DNA from: Dugong dugon
Lineage: Eukaryota > Chordata > Mammalia > Sirenia > Dugongidae
Assembly (NCBI GenBank): GCA_030035585.1
Contig: CM057481.1
Location: 61,389,128 to 61,453,127 of the forward strand
Length of the DNA: 64,000 bases
Reading direction: 5' to 3'
Position numbers and translations under genes: made by a program. Below are positions 35,504 to 47,700 of this stretch, one piece after another (position 1 is the stretch's first letter; every line of letters starts with the position of its first letter). Below the pieces are notes generated by a model. The model saw nothing but the letters and a program-made list of their open reading frames with translations. It had not been told where the DNA came from and ran no database searches.

Positions 35504-36740
35504 CAGGTAGTCGCAGACTTACAATGCGGTATACGGTTCCGTTCCAACAATCCGCTGTAAGTTGGTTCTGACATCAGCTGAACACTTTTTTTTTAAAGTA
35601 TTCATTATTATCAGTATCTTTACAAATTTGATCTTTATTTTATTTGCCTTTGGGGGTTGGAAACATTATATAATCTGCTCTGGTACATATTCTTCATCTT
35701 CCCTTATCTTGTCCAGCCTATCATTAAATTTTTCGGCAGCTTCAATATGGATGCTTCCTGCTTCTCCAGTTATCTGTACATTATGTAAGTCAAATCTGCG
35801 TTTGAAGTGATGAAACCACCCCTTGATGGTATTAAAGTGCTCGCCATAGTCTTCTCCTTGTTGTTCCTTCAGGTTTTCAAAAAGGCCATGTGCTTTCATT
35901 TGAATCGTCAGTAAAATCATAGGAATCCTCTTCTGGATTTGGTCTTCTATCCAAATCAGCAACAGCTTACTTCTCCATCTCGTGGATTGGTCCTTGCCTC
36001 TTCCTTGGTGAAAAAGTGTCGATTTTATGCCAATCATTCCTTTAACTGCCTCCAAAATCCTATTATTACCCTTAATCATTGATGAAAAGGTCGACTGAGA
36101 CAGTCCTTCCTCATGTGCTAATTCACTAACTTTCTTGCCATTATCATATGCTTTAGTGATCTTCATCATTATATCCATGTCTAGAGGCTACCTCACCTTC
36201 TCTCTTGGATTAGAACTTACAGTGGCACGATTTCTTTGCTAGACATATTAATGGAGGTATAAGTAGTGCAGGTGTTACCGTGTGAGAAACTTGAACAACT
36301 CAGCTTCAAATTAACAACTGATGCTTCAGATGGTACAAAACTCTGAATACGATCATGCTACAGGCCTGGTCTACAACAAAATCAGAGTCAGTGGCACAAC
36401 AATGAAGTCAGAGTCAAAATGGCTGTCGAGCAGGTACACAGTTCAACTGTCGTATATCGTTAGAGTTGAACACTGCCCAACTTTCTCTCCGTTATAACTC
36501 CCAATGTCAACACCAACTGCACTGCAGACAAGGCCATAGCCTGCTATACGAGTGTTCTGAACAGTAAATCATAACACTGAACATTTGTGAGTGAACCTCT
36601 AGAATGGTAATATCAGCAAATTACAGGCTACAACATTGTCGGCAGTACATATTACTAACAATAACATGCACCAAAAAAAAAAAAGGTCATAAGTGTGGTT
36701 CGTTGCAATTTTAGCATGTCGTTCAGTCTGGGACTACCTG
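35504..36740 (-). mobile_element. Tigger (pogo/Tc1-mariner) transposon, internally deleted
   Basis: Terminal inverted repeats CAGGTAGTCGCAGACT and CAGGTAGTCCCAGACT (complement of the right end) are flanked by TA on both sides (35,502-35,503 and 36,741-36,742). At 1,237 bp it is about half the usual autonomous length. It retains only the 5' part of the transposase, on the minus strand. It lies in a KMT2C intron in the sense direction of that gene. Confidence 0.92.
35666..36178 (-). pseudogene. Tigger transposase N-terminal remnant, CENP-B-like DNA-binding domains
   Basis: An uninterrupted 170-codon frame. Residues about 1-50 are a pipsqueak/CENP-B-type helix-turn-helix (KVSELAHEEGLSQSTFSSMI). 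Residues about 60-135 are a second CENP-B-type helix-turn-helix (GWFHHFKRRFDLHN near the end). A linker (EKFNDRLDKI) leads towards the catalytic domain, but the frame stops at EYVPEQII just before the expected first catalytic Asp motif; the DDE domain has been deleted. It could bind DNA if expressed, but could not transpose. The start Met follows family alignment from memory. Whether the open frame reflects youth, chance or use is unknown. Confidence 0.85.
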
Positions 36741-37324
36741 TATTTATGATACATTAAATCCCCAGTTCTCAAAATGGGCAGCATCAATACCATTTGGGAA
36801 CTTACTAGAAAAATCTCAGGTCCCAACTGAAACCTACAAAATCAAAAACTCCTGCAGTGGGGCCCAACAATCTAAGCTTGAACAACTCTTACAGGTAATT
36901 CTGATGCAAGCAAAATCTTAAGAATCACTGAATTAGAAAATAAGGCATTATGTAAAGGCAAAACTTCCAGATCCAAATCTTATTTCATCAAAAAACAAAA
37001 TTAGTTTATACTCATTTTTACTTTAATATTACTATAAGATATATTTGGTATCTTTATGTAAAACATACAGGAAATTACTTAATACTTTGAGGATGACAAA
37101 GGAAATGTATGGTAAACACATCATACATACTCCTACATTCCCATCTATCCCACAGCTATGACACAAATCCGTAATTAATAACAGTTCAGTCTTTAAATTC
37201 TCCATCACATAGGACTTGAACCACTATCAATCAATCTGCAGCTCAACTGTAGAACAAAATTTCCTTAAAACCCCAACAGCACCATGTCACAAGTGTGAGT
37301 TACTATACTGTTATAATAGGATAC

Positions 37325-37702
37325 TGTGATGGTTAAGGTTATGGGTCATCTTGGCTAGGCCATGATTCTCAGTGGTTTGGCAGATAGTATGTAATCATCC
37401 TCCATTCTGTGATCAGATGTAAGCAATTACTTGAAAGTGGAGTTTCCTTGGAGGTGTGGCCTGCATCCGATATATCTGGATGCTATGACAAAGCTCATTC
37501 TCACTGGATTCTGAATCCAACTTGTCATCCTCTGACCTCTGCTTCTTGGGACGTGTACCGAGCAGCCTGCTGTCTGACGTGCTGATTTTGGGTTTGTCAG
37601 CCGTGGCAACCATGTCAGTCAGAAGAAGCCTCCAGGCTAACAAACGACCCACACATTTGGGACTTGTTAGCCTCCACAACTGCTTGAGTCTCTTCCTTGA
37701 AA

Positions 37703-37771
<69 letters not shown>

Positions 37772-37811
37772 TTCACTGGCTCTGCTCCTCTATAGAACTC
37801 AGCCTAAGACA
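37325..37811 (+). repeat. ERV-L 5' LTR
   Basis: Starts TGTGATGGTTAAGG and ends CCTAAGACA. AATAAA lies near 37,701, and a (CT)n(TA)n microsatellite at 37,707-37,770 sits in its 3' part. Directly after it, TTTGGTACTGAGTGG fits a decayed tRNA-Leu primer-binding site. A block of roughly 60 bp present in the 3' LTR is missing here. Confidence 0.88.
37707..37770 (+). repeat. (CT)n(TA)n microsatellite
   Basis: About 16 CT units followed by 15 TA units within the ERV-L 5' LTR. The 3' LTR has only a short imperfect AT-rich equivalent, so the run expanded after insertion. Confidence 0.97.
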
Positions 37812-39470
37812 TTTGGTACTGAGTGGTTCTACAGGAACAAAATCATAAGGATGAGTTTTCTGAACTGGTTCTCAAGTCTGGCTAGTCTTAAAGAAGCTGA
37901 TGCCTCTGCCTCCAGTACTAAAGGAGGCACTGCTAATTCACGGCATGAGATGGCAATCGAAATATGCAAAATATCAAATATTTCTGAGAGACAAGGCTCT
38001 TGGTGATTGCATATTTGATACTTTTCTACCATTCTGTCAGAATTAAGAAGTATACAGAGGCTGGTCAGTTGGTCCTGCATTTGCTAGACAAAGTGGTAAA
38101 AGAAAGAGATGAGCTCAGGGTTTCAGAGTCAGAGCTCAAGCACAGCATAAAAGATCTGAAAGTTACTACTTGTGCCCTGAAAGAAAGCCTTATTTCTTGT
38201 AGTAACAGATCTGATACTGTCAAAAGCCAAACCCAAAATCTTATTGTTTAAGAGCGGCTAAATTACAATGGCAATTGAATTCAAACTTCAGACGATGTCT
38301 GAAGTTACAGTGAGGGCACTGATTGGAAAGAAAAGGGATACTGAAAATTGGGATGGGGACATATGAGCCGATAATCAGGATGCTGGGGACACTAAGCCTC
38401 TAACTTTCATTGAGTCACTCCTGCCAACAGAACCAGCCCTCTTACTCCCACCTGAAGAAATTATATCATCTTTGTCCGTTAAGTCTCCCCCTCCCCAGTA
38501 AAACCACTATTCCTTCCACCGCCATAAGATTCACCCAACTGTCCCTAAAGAGTCTTTGTCTGAGATGTTGCCTCGGGCATTGCCTGGGGTATCACCCGAG
38601 GCGGATGCCTTACAAGACATTGCTGAAGGTCCCCAGGACCCATCTCCACCACCCATTTTTGCTTCTAGACCTATAATTAGACTTAAGTCCCAGTGAGTCC
38701 CCAGAGGTGAAGTATAACGTGTGACCCAGGAGGCAATACGCTACGCTCCAAAATAAAAGCTTGACTTTTCTAATATATACAAACCAATCTGGGGAATATG
38801 TGTGGGAATGATATAAAGAAGGTATCCAAAGGCTTAAGGAAACTGGCACAGTAGAGTGGATTTATCAGGTTGGATCCACAGACCAAATACATGGAGAGCA
38901 CAGAGGACACACCTTTTACCATACTGGTGAGGAAAAAAACTTGTGGAGCCCCAGTATCCTTGAAGACTGCTATGATTGTTATTTTATGTAAGTCAGATTT
39001 GACAGTTGGAACTGCCCTAACTGAATTAAGACACCTAACTACAAGGGGGCTGATTGGACCCCATGGTGGTTAAGTGGCTAACTGGTGGAACTTAACAAAG
39101 AAATGGTGGGCGTGGTTACCATAAGGGACAGCAGAGTCAAAGCAGTAATCAGAATAGTCTGACTCATATGGACTTATGCCACTGGCTACTTAGTCACGGT
39201 GTCCCTAGGAGTGAAACAGATTGGAAATCTACTTGATTATTTACTTGATCTGTACAAGCAGAAAAATGCTAGGTAAAGTGAACAGCAGTCTAACTCAAAT
39301 TGTCAGAATAGAGTCATGGCCGTTCAATCAATTCTGAGACTTGAGCCACTTTACAGACCCATAACACCTTGAATGAAGGGGAGGCTGGGTCCCCTTGAGG
39401 AAGGACCCTCACTATCCTGCCAAAAATTGATACTGTAAATCTTTCTCCCAGTCTTCCCCAAAGTGATCTA
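37812..39470 (+). pseudogene. ERV-L leader and gag region, degraded
   Basis: The position between primer site and protease indicates leader plus gag. A short open frame at 38,000-38,251 contains a Glu/Lys-rich helical stretch. I cannot delimit matrix, capsid or nucleocapsid; stops and frameshifts are many. Confidence 0.55.
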
Positions 39471-39479
39471 CAGCCTTTT

Positions 39480-42400
39480 ATGAGAGTGACTTTTCATTGG
39501 GGAAAAGAAAATAATCATACTTTCCAGGGACTACTGGACAGTGGCTGTGAACTGACACTAATTTCAGGAGACCCAAAACATCACTGTGACCCACCAGTCA
39601 GAGTGGAGTTATATGCAGGGTCAGTTACTAATGGAGTCTTTCTTAGCTCAGGTTAGTCGTACAGTGGGTCCAGTGGGTCCCCAAACCCATCTGCTAGTGA
39701 TTTATCCAGTTCCAGAATGCTAATTGGGATAGACACACTCAGCAGCTGGCAGAACCACCACACTGGAACCCTGACATGTGGAGTAAGGGCTATTATGGTA
39801 GGAAAAGTGAAGTGGAAGCCATTAGAACTGCCTCTACCTAGGAAAATAGTAAACCAAAAGCAGTAACACCTTCCTGGAGGGACTGCAGAGATTAGTGCCA
39901 CCATCAAGGACTTGAACGTGTGGAGATTCCCACCACATCCCATTCAACTTGCACATTCGGCCTGTGCAAAAAACAGATGGATCTTGGAGAATGACAGTGG
40001 ATTATCGAAAACTTAACTTGGTGACTCCAATTGTAGCTGCTGTTCCAGATGTGGTTTCACTGCTTGAGTAACTTAATACATCTCCCGGTACCTGGTATGC
40101 AGCTACTGATCTGACTTATGCCTTTTCCTTGATTCTGGTTTCAAAGGAACACCAGAAGCAGTTTGCCTTCAGCTGGCAACCTGAGCAATACACACTCACT
40201 GTCCTACCTCAGAGGTATATCAACTCTCCAGCCCTGTGTCATAATTTGGTCTGCTAGGATCCTGATCACCTTTCCTTTCCACAAGAAGTCAGACTGGTCC
40301 ATTACACTGACAACATAATATAGACTGGACCTATTAAGGAAGAAGTATCAGCAACTCTAGACTTTTTGGTAGGACATTTGCATGTTAGAGATGGGAAATC
40401 AATCTGACAAAAATTCAGGTGCCTTCCACCTCAGTGACATCTCTACAGGTCCAGTGATGTAGAGCATGTCAAGAATTCCTTCTAAAATGAGGGATAAATT
40501 GTTATGTCTGGCACCTTCTGCCACCAAAAAAAAAAGGCACAATGCCTGGTGGGCCTCTTTCTTTGTTTTTTTATTGTGCTTTAGGTAAAAGTTTACAGCT
40601 CAAGTTAATTGCTCACTCAAATTTTATACAGATACTGGTTTGTGACATTGGTTGCAATCCCCACAATGGGACAGCACACTCCCCTTTTCCACCCTGGGTT
40701 CCTTGTATCCATTCGTCCAGTTCCTGTCCTTTCCTGACTTCTCCTGCTTTTGGGCAGGAGTTTCCCATTTGGTCTCGTATATTTGATTAAACTAAGAAGC
40801 ATGTTCCTCATGTGTGCTATTTTTTGTTTTATACACCTGTCTAATCTTTGAAAAGTGGGCTTCAGGAATGGTTTCAGTTCTGCGTTAGCAGTGTCCAGGG
40901 GCCACAGTTTCAGGTGTTCTTCCAGTCTCTGTCACACCAGTAAGTCTGGTCTTTTTTCGTGAATTTGAACTCTGTTCTAAATTTTTCTCCTGCTCTGTCC
41001 AGGACTTGGTGGGCCTCTTTCAATTTTGGAGGCAATATATCCCTCATTTGGATGTGCTCCTCTGGACTATTTATCAAGTGCCTCGAAAAGCTGCTAGTTT
41101 TGACTGGGGCCCAGAAGAAGAGAAGGCCTGCAACAGATTCAGGCTGCCATGCAAGCTGTTCTGCCTCTTGCATGTGATCCAGCTGATCCAATTCTTGAAA
41201 GTGTTCTTGAAGTGTCAGATGTAGACAGAGATGCTGTTTGGAGTCTATGGCAGGCTTCTAATGGTGAATCACAGTGCAGACCCTTAGGGTTTGGGATCAA
41301 AGCTCTGTCATCTTCTGCAGATAACTACTCTCCTTTTGAGAACGGCTTTTGGCTTGTTACTGGGCCTTAGTAGAGACTGAATGCCTAACCATGGGCCACC
41401 AAGTCACTTGTGGCCTGAACTACCCATCATGAACTAAGCTTTGTCTGACTCACAGAGTCATGAAGTAGAACGTGCACAGCAGCCCTCCATTATTAAATGG
41501 AAGTGGTATATACAAGATTGGGGTCCAGTGGGACCTGATGTAAATGATATGAAGTAGTCCCCACTCCTGTCACATTACCTTCCTTCTCCCAGTCTGAAAC
41601 TATGGCCTCATGGGGAGTTCCTTATGATCAGTTGACTGAGGAAGAGAAAATTTGTGCCCGGTTTGCAAATGGTTCTATATGCAGGCACCACTTGGAAGTG
41701 GATGGCGGCGGCCCCTCTGTGGGATCTCCCTAAAGGACAGTGGTGAAGCAATACCCTCCCAATGGGCAGAACTTTGAGCAGTACACTTGGTTATTTTTGC
41801 TGAAAAGGAGAAATAACTAGATGTGTTACTGTGTACTGATTCACAGGCTGTGGTCAATGATTTGGCTGGATGGTCATGGACTTGGAAGGAACATGACTGG
41901 AAAATTGGTGACAAGGAGGTATGGGAAAGAGGTATGTGGATAGACCTCTCTGAATGGGCTAAAGAAGTAAATACATTTGTTTCTCATCTGAATGCTCACC
42001 AAAGTATGATCTTGGCAGAGAAAGATGTTAACAATCAAGTGGACAGGATGACGCATTCTGTACATATCAGTCAGTGTGTTTCCCCAGCCACTCCTGTCAT
42101 TGCCCAATGGGCTCATGAACAAAGTGCCATGGTGGCAGAGATGGAGGTTATGCATGGGTTCAGCAACATGGACTTCCACATACAAAGGCCAGTGTGGCTA
42201 CAGCCACTGCTGAATGCCCAATCTGCCAGCAGCAGAGACCAACGAGTCCCTGATGTGACACCATTCCTAGGAGCGATCAGCACTCCACCTAGTGGCAGGC
42301 TGATTACATCGGACCCTTCCATCATGGAAAGGGCAGCATTTTGTTCTTACTGGGATAGACACATACGCTGGATACAGATTTACCTTCCCTCCATGCAATG

Positions 42401-42740
42401 CTTCTGCCAAAATTACCATCTGTGCACTTACAAATTGCCTTAATGTTTTTCATGGTACCCAACATAGCACTGCCTCGGATCAAGTAACTCAATTCATGGC
42501 AAATGAAGTGTGGCAATGGGCCCGGGCTCATGGAATTCACCTGTCTTACCATGTTGCCCATCATCCTGAAGCAGCTGGCCTGATATAACAATGGAATGGC
42601 CTACTAAAGACACAATTATGGTGCCACCTAGGTGGCAATACATTGCAGGGATGGGGTAAAGTTCTCCAGGGGGCTGTATATGCTCTAAACCAGTGTCTAA
42701 TGTATGATTCTGTTTCTCTCATAGCCAGGATTCATGGGTC
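39480..42740 (+). pseudogene. ERV-L pol remnant: protease, reverse transcriptase, RNase H, integrase
   Basis: Pol would process viral proteins, copy the RNA and integrate the DNA. A protease-like DSGCELTLIS is at about 39,540. Reverse transcriptase shows DYRKLNL near 39,998; its catalytic YxDD site reads YTDN (about 40,303), so a key Asp is lost. A minus-strand L1 interrupts at 40,562-41,006. RNase H shows LLCTDSQAV (41,823). Integrase shows ADYIGP (about 42,302) and HHPEAAGL (about 42,559), carrying two of its acidic residues. Stops occur in every domain and a frameshift lies near 42,120. The 206-codon open stretch at 41,823-42,443 crosses that frameshift, so only its first half is in pol frame. 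Confidence 0.88.
40562..41006 (-). mobile_element. 5'-truncated L1 3' UTR insert in ERV-L pol, minus
   Basis: Read on the minus strand it ends ACCTAAAGCACAATAAAAAA, the tail of the L1 family also seen at about 24,260-24,290. Perfect 15-bp duplications TGGTGGGCCTCTTTC at 40,547-40,561 and 41,007-41,021 mark the insertion. Confidence 0.92.
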
Positions 42741-42744
42741 CTAG

Positions 42745-43010
42745 AATCAAGCGGCAGAAATGGGAGTGGTGCCACTCACTATTACCCCTAGTGACCTACT
42801 CATAAAATGTTTACTTCCTGTCCCCGTGACCCTATACTCTGTGGGTCTAGAGATCTTAGTTCCAAAGGGAGGACTGCTCCCACCAGGAGACACAACACAG
42901 ATTCCACTGAACTGGAAGTTAATAATGCCACCTGGCCACTTGGGCTCCCCATGCCTCTGGATCAATAGGTAAAAAAGGGAGATACCATACTGCTTAGTCT
43001 GACTGATCTT
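42745..43010 (+). pseudogene. ERV-L dUTPase-like remnant
   Basis: Downstream of integrase, a frame reads LEILVPKGGLLPPGDTTQI and then LNWKLIMPPGHLG, the pattern of the dUTPase that ERV-L carries after integrase. dUTPases hydrolyse dUTP. The frame ends at a stop (about 42,969) soon after. No env follows before the 3' LTR. Confidence 0.65.
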
Positions 43011-43359
43011 GATTTCTGATATTACATAATGGAAGTAAAGAAGAGTATGTCTGGAATATACGAGACCCCTTAAGATGTCTCTTAGTACTACCATGCCCTG
43101 TGAGTAAAATCAAAGGAAAACTATAGCACTTAATTCTGACATGACTACTAATGGCCCAGAATCTTCAGATATGAAGATTTGGGGAACCCCACCAGGCAAA
43201 GAACCATGAACAGCTGAGGGGCTTGCTTAGGGCAAAGGGAATATGGAATGTGTGGTAGAAGAAGGTAGTTCTAAATAATAGCTACAACCATGTGACAAGT
43301 TGCAGAAACAAGGACTGTAATTGTTTTCAGTATTTCTTCCTTGTTTTGTTATACGTGTA

Positions 43360-43476
43360 TGAGTTTGTGTGTGCATGTGTATATATTTAAAAATATATAC
43401 GTATGTGGATGTGTGTGTGTGTGTATATATATATACACACACACATATATACACATATACATACACACACACATAT
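43360..43476. repeat. (TG)n/(TA)n/(CA)n compound microsatellite
   Basis: Alternating TG, TA and CA runs with partly palindromic layout (GTGTGTGTATATATATATAC then ACACACA), upstream of the ERV-L 3' LTR. Confidence 0.95.
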
Positions 43477-43668
43477 AGTTTTCTTCCTCTCCCTTATTCT
43501 ACTACTTATTATGAAATATAAGACGCAAACAGGGCTGGTGTGTTTTTGATTTTACGCATGTTAGTTGTATAATGTTAGACGCAAGTATGACTCTGTAATT
43601 GCCTTTATTTAGACATTATGTATGGCTTAAGGAAATGTGTACAGGTGCCAAGTTGACAAGGGGTGAAC

Positions 43669-44204
43669 TATGATGGTTAAGGTTATGTGTCAACTTGACT
43701 AAGCTATGATTCTCAGGGGTTTGGCAGATATGTGTAATCATCCTCCATTCTGTAATCTTATGTGAACAGCCAATCACTTGAAAAGGGAGTTTCCTTTGGG
43801 GTGTGGCCTGCATCCAATACATATGCACATTCTGGCAAAGCTCACTCTCTCTGGATCCTGCATCAACTCATCATTCTCTGACCTCTGGTTCTTCAGACAC
43901 GAGCCAGCAGCTTACCCTCTGATTGCAGATTTGGGGATTTGCCAGCTCTCTCAGCCCCATGAGCCAGCAGACTGCCATATGACTGGCTGGTTTTGGGTTC
44001 ATAAGCTCCTGCAACAACGTGAGTCAGGAGAAGCCTCCAGCCTGATGTCTTTCACGGGTTTGGGACTTGCCAGCCTCCACAACTGTGTGAGCCATTTCCC
44101 TGAAATAAATCTCTATTTCTATATACGTGTGTATATATAGATATAGCATATATATTGATATAGCTTCACTGGTTTTGCTCCCCTAGAGAACCCAGCCTAA
44201 GACA
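43669..44204 (+). repeat. ERV-L 3' LTR
   Basis: Starts TATGATGGTTAAGG (TG mutated to TA) after a purine-rich AAGGGGTGAA and ends CCTAAGACA. AATAAA lies near 44,105. It has an extra GAGCCAGCAGACTGCC-like unit compared with the 5' LTR and many substitutions, so the insertion is old. Confidence 0.88.
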
Positions 44205-44411
44205 GATGCTTACATGGCTAAGATCTGTCCTATACCTCTACATTAAATAGACCCAGACTGCCATGTTCTTCTTCCCAGTTCTCAATCCCTTTAAGATTTT
44301 CTCTTTCCTTAATTGTCAGACCATGGTACTACTGTCTACACAAGAGTAAATGGAAATATTTACAAAAGCATCCAGCCCAATGTTGCCACTGTCCACATGC
44401 TAAATAAAGTG

Positions 44412-44460
44412 TTGTTGTTGTTAGTTGTCCTCAAGTTGATTCTGACTCATGGCCAAACCA
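44412..44460 (-). mobile_element. AfroSINE/RTE tail fragment, minus
   Basis: (GTT)n then GTTAGTTGTCCTCAAGTTG and ATTCTGACTCATGG, the shared RTE/SINE 3' end in reverse. Confidence 0.65.
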
Positions 44461-44615
44461 GGTATACTTAATCTAACAACGACATTTTTTACAATGTGAT
44501 CATAATTATTTCTAAATAAAAGGTATTTACTATCAAGTTGATAATTCACTAAAATTATAAAATGCTTGCAGAATCAAGAGGTAATTATTATTGAAGACCT
44601 ACTTAATAATCCTAC

Positions 44616-44764
44616 CTGTAGAATCAAATAAGGCGTGGACATCGATGGCATCTGGAAGGCCAACCAGACTGAGTTCATCCCATAATTTACCAGCCTGATC
44701 ATCTGAAGCAGTTTGGGTGCTTACATTTACACATGATATTATACTCCGCTGAGGAGATCGTTCT
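44616..44764 (-). CDS. KMT2C: KMT2C coding exon (probably exon 5)
   Basis: This 149-nt minus-strand exon lies between acceptor GTGTTTTTTCAG and donor GTAGGATT. Its first base completes a Lys codon from the upstream exon, 49 open codons follow, and the last G begins a Gly codon completed by the next exon. The peptide includes STQTASDDQAGKLWDEL and ends VHALFDST, a segment that in KMT2C directly precedes the HxxC-type zinc ligands of the first extended PHD module. The length is not a multiple of three, so skipping would shift the frame. It lies 412 bp to the right of the ERV-L 3' LTR. The intron upstream of it in transcript order (44,765-47,952) is short and poor in repeats. Confidence 0.95.
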
Positions 44765-47700
44765 CTGAAAAAACACAAAGAAAGAAAATAGGTGTGAAAA
44801 TGATAGCAACTAGAAAATTGTCTTTTATTATAAAAAGGTAGGCACAATATACTGCAATTTTAATTCATTAGGCGTAAGTTAACATAAAACAACTTTCAGA
44901 ATTCATCTGTTATTATTCATAGTATAATATAAAACTGAGTTGCTGAATTATATCAGTAAGCAACAACTAGAAAAAAATTAAGTCTTCAAGTCCATAAGGA
45001 AATGTTAAAAGTCACAACTGTAAATTTATTTTGAAATTCTATAATACAAATCAAAAAAAAAAACTGACACCCTCATATTCGAGTCAGGAACCATTTGTAT
45101 CACATAAAATGAATATTCCCTTTGGCTTTAGTTAAATGCTTACAAAACATAACTTGATCAAATCAGAAATTTTTAATTTACTTTATCTTAAACAGGACAG
45201 CAACAATGGAGCTGAAAGTTAATTTTATGTAAAGAAATTACTTCCTAGGGGAAATGAAAACCCACTACAAAATGTGAAGAGAGGCAGAGGAAGTAGAACA
45301 TGTTGGCTATGGCTTTCTTACGGTCCCCTCGACAAATCTCGACAGTGGTCTGTGGCATGACATTGCAAGTACTCTCAATTAAGTAAAATCCAAAAAAAAA
45401 AAAAAAAAAAAAAAAAAGCTACTAATGGCATAGGGAATAAGATAGCTAACAGCAAAAACTATAGTAAAAATAAATGTTGAAATAAGGTGTAGAACAAATG
45501 AGAGATTTCACACTTTCAAGGCCCTAAAACTTCAGGTATTATTTAAGATCATTAAGTAAACAAAGATTACTATTGTGTTTAACATGAAATATGGGAAATC
45601 AGATGACTGCCACTAAAACTTCAATCTTCTCCAGATATTACAGTATTTAACCTCATCAAAATTCTGGATTAAATCACTATTGAATATAGATCATAACTCA
45701 CTGCACTTCTGTATGCTGGATATTTATCATGATTCCTACTAAGAGCACCATGAGCAGGGTACTAAACTTTTTTATATCTGGAATCATTGAAAGAAAAGAA
45801 ATATTAACATATTTCAATAAGTACGTTCAAATATCAAACCATATAAAAGTAATCAGCAATTATTTTTATGTTCAGCATTAGAAATGCAAAAACTTCCACT
45901 TTTTAAAAAGGTTTAGTGTGCTATGCTAATTTTTAATTCTCGATTTTATAAATGCCCACCCTAAAATGAGAAAAAATGCTTTCCTATAATATAACCTCCA
46001 TTCCTACAAATATAAACTTCATTACTAAGCTTTGTTATTTTACTGGGAGGAGGGGAAAAAAATGACTAACATTTCATCTTTAATGTATTTTTTAACATAT
46101 TTTCTCTGCCCCAGTATTTGATGAGATTAAAGGTGTAAATATCAATGGAATGACTAACCAGTCTATTACTAACCAGTTCCAAATCAGGAACTGGTTATTA
46201 TTCATAGTATGACCAAATTCAACCTTCAGACTCGTTTGTTTGTACGCACCATATCATTAAGATGTCAGTGTGAATCCTAACGATGACAGTAACCCAGTTT
46301 AGCTGAAATATATACCTCCCAAATTTTAAGTCATAAAATAAATGGTAAGGAAAAAACTGATTGTATATTCTTATATTTATTACAACTGAGAGGAAAAAAT
46401 TATTTTTAAAACCTTTTCAAATTTGAAAAAAAATTGACTTTATCTGGTTTATGATTGATTAGTAACATATTTTATAATCGCTACCAACGTAAATTAATTG
46501 TCTATGCCTAAATGAGTTCCAAAATTTTGTAAATGTACTTCATTCCTAAGGCTTGTTATCATTACTTAATAACTTGGTAAACACAAAGTGTATATAAAGA
46601 GTTTCATTGAACCAAGGCTATTTTTATGTAATTATCTTAGCCTATAGAAGTTTTCACTAAAAACTAACTTAGCTTATAAAATAAGAAAGTAAATAAAGCC
46701 CAACTGTATTTCCCAAAACAAGTTTATAATATAATTGTCATTAATCAAGGCAGAACATGAAGTCCATTAAATCTGTTAATTGCTGAGGGACATTATAAGC
46801 CTGCTGACTTTTGATATATTTTATTAAGTTGGGAGCACTCAATTGATAGCAAAAAGGTAAACCTCTTATATGATCTAGCTATAGCCTCCAAAATATCAAT
46901 TATCTCTAAATACTGTATTTTTAGGCCTCCTTAAAATGTTCCACCTTAAATTCTTTTCAAACATTCTCTGTCTTGTTATTGTTTCCTTTCCTACTTTGGG
47001 TCTTCCAGGCATTGGCAGTAGTCCAAAACAAGGAGCCAATCAAATGAATACAACACAACAATGCTTTAGAACTTAAATTTGGATATAAGCCAGATAAGCA
47101 CTTGGATGATTACATCATCACCCTCAAGGGGCAAAGATGGTTAGCTTCCAAGCTAAACTAATTTTTACACTTTCTCATCAACTACAGAAACTTCTACTCC
47201 AACAGCCAGCACAGTGAAGTCCACGTATTCAGATGACCCTAAAACAAAACTGTAAACATATTAAAAAAAAAGATTAAGTTCAGAAAGCAAATACATTAGA
47301 CAAGAGTTTTAGGTGACTATAATGGTTCCCATGAATATACACACACATATAACACATATGTAGTTATACAAAAATCTTAGTTTATTCATCTAAAAAAAAA
47401 AGCATCTTTAGCTTTAAAAAGGGCATTCTCAGTATATAACAACATAAAAAAAAAAAAAAAAAAAGAAAGTTGACACCATATCATGATGAGATTTTATAGG
47501 ACTGATCAATATTCTCTGAACCATTAAAAATGACACACGAAGAACATGAGTGCTAAAGAAAACAGTTCTAGTTTTGCTACGAGTACAAGCAATTAAAAAC
47601 TTATTTAGTGGAAGGAAAGAAGGACTTCATTAATCTATTTTATCTTCTTTCCACTTATGGATAAATTCCATGAACTCCTTCTCGGTTTATGCTATGTTCT

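Larger units (their letters stand above)
37325..44204 (+). mobile_element. ERV-L provirus with two LTRs, no env seen
   Basis: This is a class III endogenous retrovirus (ERV-L type), 6.9 kb including a 445-bp L1 insert, antisense to KMT2C. Both LTRs and a leucine-tRNA-like primer site are present. Pol remnants follow in order: protease, reverse transcriptase, RNase H, integrase, then a dUTPase-like part. No envelope region is apparent, as usual for ERV-L. Flanking pentamers GATAC (37,320-37,324) and GATGC (44,205-44,209) are a decayed target duplication. All genes are broken. Confidence 0.9.

Noticed and set aside
35666-36178. Domesticated transposase gene
   Set aside because: The frame sits within intact terminal repeats and ends before the catalytic part; there is no evidence of expression or conservation, so it is listed as a remnant.
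41823-42443. 206-codon open frame as a host gene
   Set aside because: It lies in ERV-L pol, begins in the RNase H reading and then crosses a frameshift, so only part of it is meaningful protein.
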